A stretch of DNA of 64,000 nucleotides from Bog-473 sp963744935 (GTDB lineage: Bacteria > Actinomycetota > Acidimicrobiia > Acidimicrobiales > RAAP-2), in contig CAVUVM010000013.1 of assembly GCA_963744935.1 (NCBI GenBank), positions 124,001-188,000 on the forward strand, written 5' to 3'. Both the position numbers and the translations under genes were made by a program. Positions 36,082 to 44,945 of this stretch are shown in pieces (position 1 is the stretch's first letter; each line of letters starts with the position of its first letter). A model generated the notes under the pieces. That model was not told where the DNA came from. It saw only the letters and a list, made by a program, of their open reading frames with translations, and did no database searches.

Positions 36082-37428
36082 CTATTCCTCGCCGCTGCGG
36101 CGGCGCAGCTCGGCCACCAGTTCGTCGATGGGGACGCGCACCTGCTCGGTGCTGTCGCGGTCGCGCACGGTGACCGCGTTGTCCTCGAGCGAGTCGAAGT
36201 CGACGGTGACGCACCACGGGGTGCCCACCTCGTCCTGGCGCCGGTACCGCCTGCCGATCCCCTGCGTCACGTCGTAGTCGCACATGAAGTGCGGCTGGAG
36301 GGCCTTGAGCACCGAACGGGCCAGCGGCTCGAGGGTGTCCTTCTTCGACAGCGGCAGGACCGCCACCTGATAGGGCGCCAGGCTCCAATGCAGGCGCAGG
36401 ACCGTGCGCGGCTCTCCCCCGACCTCGTCCTCGGCGTAGGCGGCAAGCAAGAAGGCCATCATCGTGCGGGTGGCGCCGGCCGCCGGCTCGATCACATAGG
36501 GCGTGTAGCGCTCGTTGGCCTGCGTGTCGTAGTAGTCGAGCTTCTCCCCCGAGGCCTTGGCGTGGGCCGTCAGGTCGTAGTCGCCCCGGTTGGCGATGCC
36601 CTCGAGCTCATCCCAGCCCCAGGGGAAGAGGAACTCGACGTCGGCCGTGGCGAGCGAGTAGTGCGACAGCTCGTTCTGTTCGTGGGGGCGCAGCCGCAAC
36701 TGGTCGGGCGGGATGCCGAGGCCCAGGTACCAGTCCATGCGCTCTTTGAGCCAGTACTCGAACCACATCGGGGCCTCTGCGGGAGGGACGAAATATTCGA
36801 GCTCCATCTGTTCGAACTCGCGGGTGCGGAAGACGAAGTTCTGCGGCGTGATCTCGTTGCGGAAGGACTTGCCGACCTGGGCGATGCCGAACGGCGGCTT
36901 CTTGCGCGTCGTGCCGAGCACGTTGGCGAAGTTGGTGAACATGCCCTGGGCGGTTTCGGGCCGCAGGTAGGCGATGTGCCCCTCGTCCTCCACCGGCCCG
37001 GCGTGCGTCTTGAACATCAGGTTGAAGGCCCGGGCCTCGGTCAGGTCGTGCGAGCCGCAATTGGGGCACACGCCGTCGATCTTGTCGGCCCGCCAGCGCT
37101 CGTGGCAGTTCTTGCAGTCGACCAGGGGGTCGGTGAAGGTGGCCAGGTGGCCCGAGGCCTCCCACACGGCCGGGGGCCCGAGGATGGCGGCGTCGATCCC
37201 CACCACGTCGTCGCGTTCTTGGACCATGGCGCGCCACCACGCGTTCTTCACGTTGCGCAGCATGTTGACCCCGAGCGGGCCGTAGTCGTACGTGGAGCGA
37301 AAGCCGCCGTAGATCTCGGCCGACGGGAAGATGAAGCCCCGGTGGCGGCACAGGCGCACCACCTTTTCCATCAGGTCGTCGGGGGCGTCCTCGGGAGGCC
37401 CGCCGGCGGCGGTGTCGGTCTTCGTCAT
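36082..37428 (-). CDS. glyS: Glycyl-tRNA synthetase (single-chain class II type)
   Basis: The protein has 448 aa. It is the alpha2 dimer type used by actinobacteria rather than the alpha2beta2 form. The N-terminus 'VVRLCRHRGFIFPSAEIYGG' begins the class II core. Motif 2 is 'FRNEITPQNFVFRTREFEQME' in the middle, and motif 3 lies in 'RTMMAFLLAAYAEDE'. Cysteines in 'CKNCHERW' and 'CPNCGSHD' form a zinc knuckle. The C-terminal anticodon-binding domain starts near 'LAPYQVAVLPLSK'. It charges tRNA-Gly. It overlaps hemW by four bases in a core operon. Confidence 0.96.
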   Translation of the reverse strand: MTKTDTAAGGPPEDAPDDLMEKVVRLCRHRGFIFPSAEIYGGFRSTYDYGPLGVNMLRNVKNAWWRAMVQERDDVVGIDAAILGPPAVWEASGHLATFTDPLVDCKNCHERWRADKIDGVCPNCGSHDLTEARAFNLMFKTHAGPVEDEGHIAYLRPETAQGMFTNFANVLGTTRKKPPFGIAQVGKSFRNEITPQNFVFRTREFEQMELEYFVPPAEAPMWFEYWLKERMDWYLGLGIPPDQLRLRPHEQNELSHYSLATADVEFLFPWGWDELEGIANRGDYDLTAHAKASGEKLDYYDTQANERYTPYVIEPAAGATRTMMAFLLAAYAEDEVGGEPRTVLRLHWSLAPYQVAVLPLSKKDTLEPLARSVLKALQPHFMCDYDVTQGIGRRYRRQDEVGTPWCVTVDFDSLEDNAVTVRDRDSTEQVRVPIDELVAELRRRSGEE

Positions 37429-38561
37429 CGGCGCAGGATACCGGAGCCGATTCTGGCGCTGACCTCGTTGGCCAGCAGGCGGCCCGGCACCGTGAGGACG
37501 GCCCGGTCCCCCTCGCGCACGACCAGACCCTCGAGCGCGTCGTCGAGGCCCTCAGGGTCGTCGGCGTCGTTGTGATCCTCGCCGGCGTCGGCGCCGCGCA
37601 GGGAGTCCCACGGGACGCCACGCCGGGTGCGCAGCGCAAGGGTGAGCGCCTCGAAGTGGCGCTCACCCGCCGTCAGCTCCTCGCGCCCGGCCTCGGGCGA
37701 GCGCCCGTGTTCCACCGCGTCGACGTAGCGCTCGGGTGTGCGGGCGTTCCACCAGCGCACGCCGTGGCGGTGTGAGTGGGCCGCCGACCCGATCCCGACG
37801 TAGTCGCCCTGCTCCCAGTAGAGGTGGTTGTGGCGGCACTCGTGGCCGGGCAGGGCCCAGTTGGAGATCTCCTCCCAGGTGTAGCCGGCGGCGCCGAGGA
37901 TGGCGTCGGCCAGCTCGTAGCGCCGGGCCTCGGCGTCGTCATCGGGGTGGCGGGTGGCCTCACGCGCGAGCGCTGTGCCGGGCTCGACCGTCAGGCCGTA
38001 GGCGCTGAGGTGCGGCGGCGGGTGCGCGAGCGCGAGGACGTGCTCGAGCGTGGCGACCCAGTCGGCGTCGCTCTCGGTGGCGGCACCGAAGATGAGGTCG
38101 AGGTTCCACGTCTCGAACCCTGCGTCGGCCACCGCGGCCGAGACCGTCTCGGCGGCCTGGGGGACGACGCGCCGGCCGAGGCCGGCAAGGACGTGGTCGT
38201 GGGTCGACTGGAGGCCGAACGAGACGCGGGTGACCCCGGAACGGCGGTACACGCCGAGGTGCGCGTCGTCGGCGTCCTCGGGATTGCACTCGACCGTGAC
38301 CTCCGCGTCGGGTGCGCGCGGGATGGCCTCGAGGATGCGGCACAGGGTGTCGGGGTGGAGGCGGGAGGGCGTCCCCCCTCCGAAAAAGACGGAGGTGGGA
38401 ACGGGGAGGTCGGCTGCCCCGAACACACGCTGCAATTCGAGGACGCAGGCGTCGGCGTAGCGCTCCATCAGGTGGTCGCGGTCGGTGTAGGTGGCGAACG
38501 CGCAGTAGTCGCAACGTTCCCGGCAGAACGGGACGTGGACGTAGACGCCGAAAGCGCTCAA
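37425..38561 (-). CDS. hemW: HemW-like radical SAM protein (heme chaperone family)
   Basis: The protein has 378 aa from the TTG at 38561, which overlaps the recO stop as TTGA; longer upstream starts would run through recO. The radical SAM cluster is in 'FCRERCDYCAF' (CxxxCxxC) near residue 12. 'FFGGGTPSRL' follows, and the C-terminal HemW domain has 'LYWEQGDYVGIGSAAHS'. HemW was long annotated as oxygen-independent coproporphyrinogen III oxidase, but its studied members insert or carry heme. The fourth Cys typical of HemN is not obvious in the motif. It is co-transcribed with recO and glyS. Confidence 0.92.
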   Translation of the reverse strand: MSAFGVYVHVPFCRERCDYCAFATYTDRDHLMERYADACVLELQRVFGAADLPVPTSVFFGGGTPSRLHPDTLCRILEAIPRAPDAEVTVECNPEDADDAHLGVYRRSGVTRVSFGLQSTHDHVLAGLGRRVVPQAAETVSAAVADAGFETWNLDLIFGAATESDADWVATLEHVLALAHPPPHLSAYGLTVEPGTALAREATRHPDDDAEARRYELADAILGAAGYTWEEISNWALPGHECRHNHLYWEQGDYVGIGSAAHSHRHGVRWWNARTPERYVDAVEHGRSPEAGREELTAGERHFEALTLALRTRRGVPWDSLRGADAGEDHNDADDPEGLDDALEGLVVREGDRAVLTVPGRLLANEVSARIGSGILRR

Positions 38562-39292
38562 AGGCCGGCGGTCGAACGCACCGAGCGGAGACGCCGGTCG
38601 AGGTGGACCTCCATCGCCTCGGTGGCCAGCTCGGCGACCTCGTCCGCGCCGGCGGGCGGCGGCCCGCGCAACACCGACGCCAGGTCGCCACCGAGGATAC
38701 GGCGCAGCAGTGCGAGCGCAGGTGCGCTCATCGGGCGGCCGCTGCGATGCACACGGCAGAGCGTGCCCCCGGCGACGAGGTCGAACGCGACCAGCTCCAC
38801 GACGTCGTCGGGCTCGCCGCAGGCGGCACACGCATCGAGCACCGGGCCGGCGCCCTCGAGGACGAGTGCCTTCAAGAAGAACGCCGGCGCGAGGAGGGTG
38901 GGGTCGGCGTTGTCGTCGGCCAGGGCGCGCAGCGCGCCCACGAGCATCGTGTAGAGCTGCGGATCCGGGTGGCGCTCCTGGGCCAACTGATCGGTCACCT
39001 CGAGCAGCGCCAGGCCCTTCGCCACCCGGGCCAGGTCCTCGCGCACCGAGCGGAACGAGTCGACCACCTCGACCTGGTTGACGATGTCGAGATCACTGCG
39101 GCCCTGCCAGAGGAGCAGGTCGACGTGGGTGAGCGGCTCGAGGCGCGCGCCGAACTTCGACGTGGTCTTGCGCACGCCCTTGGCGACGGCACGCACCTTG
39201 CCGTGGCGCTCGGTCAAGAACACGACGATGCGGTCGGCCTCGCCCAGGCGATAGCTGCGCAGGACGACGCCCTTGTCGCGAAAAAGGCTCAT
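38558..39292 (-). CDS. recO: DNA repair protein RecO
   Basis: The protein has 244 aa. The N-terminal OB fold reads 'DKGVVLRSYRLGEADRIVVFLT' and 'GKVRAVAKGVRKTTSKFG'. The helical part carries a Cys pair in 'LDACAACGEPDD' and a later Cys in 'GGTLCRVH', remnants of the zinc site seen in many RecO proteins. RecO anneals DNA and loads RecA with RecR at gaps. Both neighbours overlap it by four bases, so the operon is tightly coupled. Confidence 0.93.
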   Translation of the reverse strand: MSLFRDKGVVLRSYRLGEADRIVVFLTERHGKVRAVAKGVRKTTSKFGARLEPLTHVDLLLWQGRSDLDIVNQVEVVDSFRSVREDLARVAKGLALLEVTDQLAQERHPDPQLYTMLVGALRALADDNADPTLLAPAFFLKALVLEGAGPVLDACAACGEPDDVVELVAFDLVAGGTLCRVHRSGRPMSAPALALLRRILGGDLASVLRGPPPAGADEVAELATEAMEVHLDRRLRSVRSTAGL

Positions 39293-39663
39293 AGCCCGGC
39301 GGTGCCCGAGGTGCCCGAGGTGCCCGAGGTGCCGGCGGGCGGCGCCTGCGTGTCGCGGATCGCGGGGTCGAGCGGGCAGTAGCGCTCACCGCGGCGCGCC
39401 GCCTCCACGGTGGCCCGCCGTGCGTCGGCGGCCAGATCGGCTGCCCGGTCGTGCGCCTCCTGCGCGGGGCGCGTGCGCTCCTGGGCGGCGGCGTAGTGGG
39501 AACGCCGGCCGTAGAGGAGGTTGCCCGCGCCGATGAGGACCACCATCGTCACCAGCACGAGCATCACGCTGCGCAGCCCGTAGGGACCGGCGATGTAGAC
39601 GGCGATGGCAAAGACCGTGAGCAGGGCGATCCCGACCGCCACGGCGATCCGACTGAGGGTCAT
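39289..39663 (-). CDS. Small two-span membrane protein upstream of recO
   Basis: The protein has 124 aa. The ATG at 39663 follows GGAGGG with a five-base spacer. Two hydrophobic helices ('AVAVGIALLTVFAIAVYIAG' and 'VMLVLVTMVVLIGAGNLLYG') are followed by a charged, probably cytoplasmic tail. The C-terminus reads GTSGTSGTSGT, encoded by a 9-bp tandem repeat at about 39301-39333. Its stop overlaps the recO start. No function was recognised; the position between uppS and recO suggests a conserved operon member. Confidence 0.7.
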   Translation of the reverse strand: MTLSRIAVAVGIALLTVFAIAVYIAGPYGLRSVMLVLVTMVVLIGAGNLLYGRRSHYAAAQERTRPAQEAHDRAADLAADARRATVEAARRGERYCPLDPAIRDTQAPPAGTSGTSGTSGTAGL

Positions 39664-39691
39664 AGGACCCTCCATTCTCGCGCCCCGGGCT

Positions 39692-40450
39692 TCAGGGGGT
39701 GACGGCGCCGAAGCGGCGCACCCGCCGCTGGAAATCGATGACCGCCTCGTAGAGGTGCCGACGCCGCATGTCGGGCCAGAGCGTGTCGGGAAAGACCAGC
39801 TCGCTGTAGGCGATCTCCCAGAGCAGGAAGTTCGAGATGCGTGTCTCCCCCGAGGTCCGAATGACCAGGTCGGGGTCGGGCATGTCGGGGAAGTACAGGT
39901 GGCGCCGGATCGCCTTCTCGTCGACCTTGTGCGCGGGGATCCCCTCGGCGACCAGGGCGCGGACGGCGTCGACGATCTCGGCGCGGCCTCCATAGTTGAA
40001 GGCCATCGTCATCACCATGCGCGTGTTGTGCTTGGTCAGCTCGATCGACTCGTCCATGCGCTTGAGCACGCGACGCGGGACACGCCAGTCCCGCCGGCCG
40101 GCAAAGCGGATCTGCACACCCTTCTCGTTGAGCTCGTCGCGGCGACGCATCAGCAGCGACTGGTTGAAGTTCATGAGGTAGCGCACCTCGTCGGGCGGGC
40201 GGCGCCAGTTCTCGGTCGAGAAGGCATAGAGGGTGATCCACTTGATGCCGATTTCGAGCGCCCCGTTCACCACATCGAGCAGTGCGGTCTCGCCGGCGGC
40301 ATGCCCCTCGGTCCGCGGCAGCCCCCGCGCGCTCGCCCAGCGCCCGTTCCCGTCCATGACACAGCCCACGTGGACCGGGACGCGGTCCAGGTCGAGCTCG
40401 GGCGGGACCGGATCCGGCACGCCCTCGAGGTCAGAAGCCGTCGAGGTCAC
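39692..40450 (-). CDS. uppS: Isoprenyl transferase (undecaprenyl/decaprenyl diphosphate synthase type)
   Basis: The protein has 252 aa. Cis-prenyltransferase regions are clear: 'CVMDGNGRWA' with the catalytic Asp near residue 33, 'LYAFSTENWRRP', 'MTMAFNYGGRAEIVDA' and 'PDPDLVIRTSGETRISNFLLWE'. It makes the long-chain cis-polyprenyl diphosphate carrier lipid for cell wall synthesis. Chain length cannot be read reliably. It sits 28 bases upstream of the small membrane protein in the recO-hemW-glyS transcription unit. Confidence 0.94.
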   Translation of the reverse strand: MTSTASDLEGVPDPVPPELDLDRVPVHVGCVMDGNGRWASARGLPRTEGHAAGETALLDVVNGALEIGIKWITLYAFSTENWRRPPDEVRYLMNFNQSLLMRRRDELNEKGVQIRFAGRRDWRVPRRVLKRMDESIELTKHNTRMVMTMAFNYGGRAEIVDAVRALVAEGIPAHKVDEKAIRRHLYFPDMPDPDLVIRTSGETRISNFLLWEIAYSELVFPDTLWPDMRRRHLYEAVIDFQRRVRRFGAVTP

Positions 40451-40607
40451 AGGCCGAAGCTAGTCTCTCGCCCCTTTTCCCAGGTAGGCCCCAGGGCGAT
40501 CGGAGAACTCCGCGGGAACTCTCTGCGGGAACCTTCCGGATGGTTCATGGGAGCCTCATGGACGACAATGGCGGTTTCGTCCATGGCGAGGGCAAGGAGG
40601 GTCTGAG

Positions 40608-41282
40608 ATGGCAGAGAAAAGTTCGGGTTCAGTCGGGTTCGGTGGCGGAGAGCGCCCCGACACGAGTGACATGATCGCGGTGCACAAGGCGCTGCGCGGC
40701 GCGCTCAGCACGGGACCACCGCGGGTGCGCGCCGTCGCTCCGGATGACGCGGCACGCCGTGCGCTCATCGCGGACTACTACGACAACATCTTGTGGTTCC
40801 TCGACGTGCACCACCACGGGGAGGAGGAGCTCGTGTTCCCACGTCTCCGCGAGCGCAGTCCCGAGTCGTTGGCCCTCATCGACTCCATGGAGTCCCAGCA
40901 TCACGAGGTGGTCCAGCTTCTGGCGGACGCGAGAGCGAGCCGGTCCGCGTGGGCCGACGGCGACACTGGAGTCCAGGACACCTTGGCCGAGCAGCTCCAG
41001 GCGCTTCACGACGCCACCGTTGCCCACCTCGACCAAGAGGAGGCGCAGCTCCTCCCCCTCTGTGGCGACTGTCTGACGATGGAAGAGTGGGGGGCACTCC
41101 CGGGCCATGCGCTGAGCCAGTATCGAGGCGACAAGGTGTGGCTGGTGCTCGGGCTCATCATGGAGCAGCGGACACCCGACGAGCGGGCCCACATGCTGGC
41201 GATGATGCCGCCGCCGGTGACTCAGATGTGGAACGAGATGGGGTCGGCAGCGTTCCAGGAGCTGGCGGCGACGGTGGGCTGA
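40608..41282 (+). CDS. Hemerythrin HHE domain protein
   Basis: The protein has 224 aa. GGAGG lies seven bases before the ATG. The four-helix HHE fold has the metal ligands spread through 'DMIAVHKALRG', 'FLDVHHHGEEELVFPRL', 'MESQHHEVVQLL' and 'VAHLDQEEAQLLPL'. Such proteins bind a di-iron centre and can sense or carry oxygen, NO or iron. The C-terminal part continues helical ('QYRGDKVWLVLGLIMEQRTP'), as in longer actinobacterial members. It is monocistronic and convergent with the next gene. Confidence 0.85.
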   Translation: MAEKSSGSVGFGGGERPDTSDMIAVHKALRGALSTGPPRVRAVAPDDAARRALIADYYDNILWFLDVHHHGEEELVFPRLRERSPESLALIDSMESQHHEVVQLLADARASRSAWADGDTGVQDTLAEQLQALHDATVAHLDQEEAQLLPLCGDCLTMEEWGALPGHALSQYRGDKVWLVLGLIMEQRTPDERAHMLAMMPPPVTQMWNEMGSAAFQELAATVG

Positions 41283-41332
41283 GCCGGCGCCACAGGTTCC
41301 ACAACGATCGGATCTCTCAACCCTCGTCGGCT

Positions 41333-41725
41333 CTATGGCGCAATGCGATGGAGCCGGAGGCACGTGTCGACGTCGAAGCGCCGGTGCAGCTTCTGCTCCT
41401 TCGGACCGAAATAGCGTGTCGCGTCCGTCATCGGGATGACCCGTGGTTGATCGACGTCATATGCCTGCCCGTGTGATACGACACTCGCCATCCCGCTCGC
41501 AAGGACGTTCTTCGTCCAGTCAGTTCGCTTGCCATAGGGAAGGGCGATCAGAAAACCGTCGTCGTGCTCAACCGCGACGACCGGGGTCTCGTAGCTCCGA
41601 CCCGAACGGCGTCCTACGTGGCGGATGACCGAGTTGTTGGAATGTTCGGTCCCTGCTGATCGCATTGCGAGTGGCCTTGTCACCCGTGTGAGCCTGCGAA
41701 GTGTTTTCTGGACGGATCCGTTCAT
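41333..41725 (-). CDS. F420-type (DDN family) nitroreductase/quinone reductase protein
   Basis: The protein has 130 aa. 'VIRHVGRRSGRSYETPVVAV' and 'GFLIALPYGKRTDWTKNVLAS' are the core of the deazaflavin (F420)-dependent reductase family, where the GRxSG and DWxxN segments contact the cofactor. Family members reduce quinones, aflatoxins or nitro compounds. The family is concentrated in F420-producing actinobacteria, which supports the taxonomic placement. It is divergent from the methyltransferase gene. Confidence 0.85.
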   Translation of the reverse strand: MNGSVQKTLRRLTRVTRPLAMRSAGTEHSNNSVIRHVGRRSGRSYETPVVAVEHDDGFLIALPYGKRTDWTKNVLASGMASVVSHGQAYDVDQPRVIPMTDATRYFGPKEQKLHRRFDVDTCLRLHRIAP

Positions 41726-41811
41726 TCTTCGTAGATCCTACGTGGTGGCGCTCTGGGCGAGGTTGCATGGCTGGCCCGACTGTCACGAGACAATGGCGCG
41801 ATGCTGAAGTC

Positions 41812-42507
41812 GTGAACGAGGACGACCTTCTCGCCGAGCAGCGGTCGTTCTACCAGGCCCGCGCCCCCGAATACGACGAGTGGTGGCAACGACGCGGTCG
41901 TTATGACCGAGGAGAAGAAGAGCTGCTCGAATGGCAGCATCAAGTGGGCGTACTCATCGCCGCCTTGGACGCCTTCGGACCCCGGGGATCTGTCCTGGAG
42001 CTGGCTGGAGGCACCGGCTGGTGGACTCAGCGGCTGGCCGGGGCGGCGGAGCATCTCACGGTCATCGACAGTTCGCCCGAAGCTCTGGCGCTCAACCGCC
42101 AACGTGTTGGGCGACGAGACGTGCGCTACGAGGTGGTGGATCTCTTCAACTGGCATCCCGACTCCCGCTACGACGTCGTGTTCTTCTCGTTCTGGCTCTC
42201 GCATGTCCCACGGGCCCGGTTCAGCGACTTCTGGGCCTTCGTCCGCACCTGCTTGAAACCGTCGGGGCGCGTGTTCTTGATCGACAACCGGAACGATCCA
42301 CTTCGCAGCTCCTCAGCGAAGGATCCCTACGTTGTTGAGTACGGCACGGATCTGCACCTCCGCACCCTCAGCGATGGCTCGAAGTACCGGGTCGTCAAGG
42401 TCATGTACGAACCTGATGAGCTCGAGTCCTTGCTTGGTGCAGAGGGGTGGTCTGTCAGCATCGAGGCAACCCGCTGGTTCATCTTTGGTTCAGCAAGTCA
42501 ACCCTGA
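41812..42507 (+). CDS. Class I SAM-dependent methyltransferase
   Basis: The protein has 231 aa from the GTG at 41812; an ATG at 41767 is possible. The N-terminus 'LLAEQRSFYQARAPEYDEWW' is typical of this subfamily. Motif I is 'SVLELAGGTGWWTQRLA', motif II is 'HLTVIDSSPEALAL', and 'YEVVDLFNWHP' precedes the post-motif 'VFFSFWLSHVP'. It transfers a methyl group from SAM to an unknown small molecule. No neighbour indicates the pathway. Confidence 0.82.
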   Translation: MNEDDLLAEQRSFYQARAPEYDEWWQRRGRYDRGEEELLEWQHQVGVLIAALDAFGPRGSVLELAGGTGWWTQRLAGAAEHLTVIDSSPEALALNRQRVGRRDVRYEVVDLFNWHPDSRYDVVFFSFWLSHVPRARFSDFWAFVRTCLKPSGRVFLIDNRNDPLRSSSAKDPYVVEYGTDLHLRTLSDGSKYRVVKVMYEPDELESLLGAEGWSVSIEATRWFIFGSASQP

Positions 42508-42511
42508 TCGC

Positions 42512-43039
42512 CTACCCCACCACCGTGACTTCGAGGTCGAGCGGTGCCCCTGGAATTGGGGTACACGGTGTCGGATTGCAATCATCTGGGCCTGCGACAA
42601 ACGGCACCGTGACGGACGTGGATCCACTTCGAATCGCTCGGAGCGTGGCGGTGAAGCGAAAGCCGGAATGACTGCTTGACACCGTCGTCAAGACCTGGAC
42701 GTCTGAGATCCGGGCCGGCCCTGGCCACGTACCCCCGGACCCCGGACCACCTCCTGTCATCACAATGTTCGAGCCAACCGTCACACACACCGCGCTCGCT
42801 TGACCATCTTGATTTGCGTTGACGGTGATCGTTCCGCTCGAGCAGTTAGGGCTTGTCGGAGCCGTTGCGGTGGCGCTCGACGGCGCCATCGTGGTCGCCA
42901 CCGGATACGATCCCGTCGTCTGCGTCGAGTGCGAGAGCGCAGACGGCGATGATGACGACGGCGATGATGACGGTGCTGACGAGCAACCAGCTACGCACAG
43001 CCCGACTCCTACAAGGAGGGCCAGACGCCGGGCTGTCAT
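42512..43039 (-). CDS. Putative lipoprotein
   Basis: The protein has 175 aa. The signal ends with the lipobox LCVAGC (Cys19), so lipid modification and membrane anchoring are expected. A Ser/Thr/Pro-rich linker (about 20-65) precedes a small beta-rich domain with two Cys pairs ('NCSSG...AVC' and 'DDCNPTPC'). No family was recognised. It ends four bases from the stop of the convergent methyltransferase gene. Confidence 0.65.
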   Translation of the reverse strand: MTARRLALLVGVGLCVAGCSSAPSSSPSSSSPSALSHSTQTTGSYPVATTMAPSSATATAPTSPNCSSGTITVNANQDGQASAVCVTVGSNIVMTGGGPGSGGTWPGPARISDVQVLTTVSSSHSGFRFTATLRAIRSGSTSVTVPFVAGPDDCNPTPCTPIPGAPLDLEVTVVG

Positions 43040-43067
43040 GGAACCAATCTATTGATCCTTGGTTCGC

Positions 43068-43463
43068 CTAGCCGGGCGGGGCGAAGAACTCCAGAGCGAT
43101 GTTGTCCGGATCGCGGAAGGACAAGCCTGAACCATAAGGAGCTTCGACGATGCCGCCGTTCTCGATGCCGAGCGCGTTGAGCTTGGTCTCCCACTGCGCA
43201 AGCTCAGCCCTGTTCGCGCAGGCAAAGGCCAGGTGGTCCAGACCCGGGCTCCTCTCGTCAAAGGGATCTGTTCCGTGGAGATCGGGGAACTGGTGGAGAC
43301 CGACCAGGGTCGAGCCACCGAGAAGCCACACAGCGTGGTGGAACGGACCCGTGTCTTCATCGATGACCGGTGGAGCGCCGAAGAGCGCTTGATACCAGGG
43401 CCTACTCCGATCGAGATCCGTGACGGTCAGAGCCACGTGCGTGACGCCGGGGAAGTCGGGCAT
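43068..43463 (-). CDS. VOC (glyoxalase/bleomycin resistance) family protein
   Basis: The protein has 131 aa. Two beta-alpha-beta-beta-beta modules are visible: 'VTHVALTVTDLDRSRPWYQ' and 'LDHLAFACANRAELAQWE'. Metal ligand candidates are His9 and His76 in these strands, a central acidic or His position, and Glu in 'NIALEFFAPP'. VOC proteins include lyases, dioxygenases and drug-binding proteins. The activity is unknown. GGAGG lies seven bases upstream of the ATG. Confidence 0.82.
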   Translation of the reverse strand: MPDFPGVTHVALTVTDLDRSRPWYQALFGAPPVIDEDTGPFHHAVWLLGGSTLVGLHQFPDLHGTDPFDERSPGLDHLAFACANRAELAQWETKLNALGIENGGIVEAPYGSGLSFRDPDNIALEFFAPPG

Positions 43464-43731
43464 CGTAACCTCCTTGGAGAGATGTGCTCCTCAAGATAGC
43501 CATGTAACCGGCTGGTTTCACGAGGAGTCCTCGTCGCCGATCTGACGTCACTTCGACACGGCTGCGGCGCCCTTGCGACCCGGAACCCGGGCGTGGAGCA
43601 TGGGACTCTCGAACCAGCGCCGTCCAGAAGGGTCATCCGATGCAAGCTGCAGTCGTGCGCCGTTCGATCGTCCTACTCCTCGACTGCGCTCCTGTTGGAG
43701 CGGGGAGTTGCGACGCGTATGTTCTCGCTCC

Positions 43732-44244
43732 ATGGAGCAGGCGGTCGCCGATCTGGTCGGTCCGGATCTGCGTGTGCTCTTCTGCGGGATCAACCCCGGC
43801 AAGCTCTCGGGTGAACTGGGCCTGCATTTCGCCCGGCCCGGGAACCGGTTCTGGAAGTTGCTCTGTGCCGGCGGTTTCACCGAGTCCGTTCTGGCACCAG
43901 AGGAACAACACAGGCTGCCCGCGTTGGGCGTGGGCATCACCAACCTCGTGGCACGGGCGACGGCTGCTGCACGCGAAATCACTGTGGCCGAACTGCGTGA
44001 AGGTGCACGACAGCTCGAGGCCAAGGTGGGGTACCTGCGGCCCCGCTGCGTCGCTGTGCTGGGGCTGCAGGCGTACCGGACGGCGTTTCTGCGACCGGGA
44101 GCCGTCATCGGCCCACAGCCCGAGCTCATTGGCAGGGCCCAGCTTTGGCTCCTACCGAACCCGAGCGGTCTGCAGGCCCGCTATCAACTGCCCGAAATGA
44201 CGGAGATGTTCACGTCCCTCCATGTCGCCACTGAGGCTGGCTGA
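43732..44244 (+). CDS. mug: G/U mismatch-specific DNA glycosylase (Mug family)
   Basis: The protein has 170 aa. The ATG at 43732 is chosen because homologues start a few residues before 'LRVLFCGINPG'. The uracil glycosylase fold has motif A GINPG near residue 20, 'GNRFWKLLCAGGF', 'GVGITNLVARATAAA' and motif B 'LLPNPSGLQARY'. It removes uracil or ethenocytosine opposite guanine. The longer upstream frame lacks similarity to the family. Single gene. Confidence 0.9.
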   Translation: MEQAVADLVGPDLRVLFCGINPGKLSGELGLHFARPGNRFWKLLCAGGFTESVLAPEEQHRLPALGVGITNLVARATAAAREITVAELREGARQLEAKVGYLRPRCVAVLGLQAYRTAFLRPGAVIGPQPELIGRAQLWLLPNPSGLQARYQLPEMTEMFTSLHVATEAG

Positions 44245-44251
44245 CGAACAT

Positions 44252-44671
44252 CTAGCGCGGCGATGTCCGAGCGTCGCGATCCTCGAGTGATGCACGCTGG
44301 ACCGCGCGGTCCTGTTGCAGTTCGATCGTGTTCCCGGCCGGATCGTTGATCCAAATCTGAACCGTGCCTGCGCCCTGCACCGCCCGCTCGTAAGGGATCT
44401 TTTGGTCTTCGAGTTCGGCGATGGCCGTGTCGAGGTCCTCCACTGCGATGCAGTAGTGGTTCCCAGTCGAGTCGATCTCTGTTCCCTGCGGCGGAGCACC
44501 GACGATGTGGAGCTCTTGATCGGAGACGTTGAACCAGTGACCCGGGATGCCGGGGATCTCGGGGCGATCCTTTGAGTCCAGCCCGAACAGGCCGCCGTAG
44601 AACGAGACCATCTCGGCCAGCGGGGTGTCATTGCAGTTCACCGATACGTGGTGAAACCGTGTGACGTTCAC
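44252..44671 (-). CDS. VOC family protein
   Basis: The protein has 139 aa from the GTG at 44671, which has GGAGG four bases upstream; a TTG at 44719 would add 16 residues. 'VTRFHHVSVNCNDTPLAEMV', 'GHWFNVSDQELHIVGAPPQG', 'GNHYCIAVEDLDTAIAEL' and 'QIWINDPAGNTIELQQ' show the paired VOC modules, with His, His and Glu as probable metal ligands. It resembles fosfomycin-resistance or glyoxalase-type proteins; the substrate is unknown. It is convergent with mug. Confidence 0.82.
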   Translation of the reverse strand: MNVTRFHHVSVNCNDTPLAEMVSFYGGLFGLDSKDRPEIPGIPGHWFNVSDQELHIVGAPPQGTEIDSTGNHYCIAVEDLDTAIAELEDQKIPYERAVQGAGTVQIWINDPAGNTIELQQDRAVQRASLEDRDARTSPR

Positions 44672-44945
44672 ATCGCCTCCAATGCTCAATGCCTTCAAGA
44701 TCGACCCGGTTTTGGCCAACTCCCCGGGGTCCTACTCAGGGCCTCGAGTATCCCCAACTCAGGGCTGATCCAAGAATCCCGAAGATCCGGACGCAGAAGC
44801 GGCCCCGCGCCCATTCTGAGTTTCACCCGCGCCCAGCCTGAGCTACACCTGAGGATCGGGTCTCACACGGGCGTGAACTCGGAACTTCGGTTTGTTTCTA
44901 GCTCGCTCACAGCTTATTCAGAGGTCTTGCGGGAAGAGTTGGTAT

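Noticed and set aside
42512..44671. Defence or toxin-antitoxin system among the small genes of 40.6-46 kb
   Set aside because: Each product belongs to an ordinary enzyme family (VOC, Mug, nitroreductase, methyltransferase), and there is no paired small toxin or antitoxin signature.
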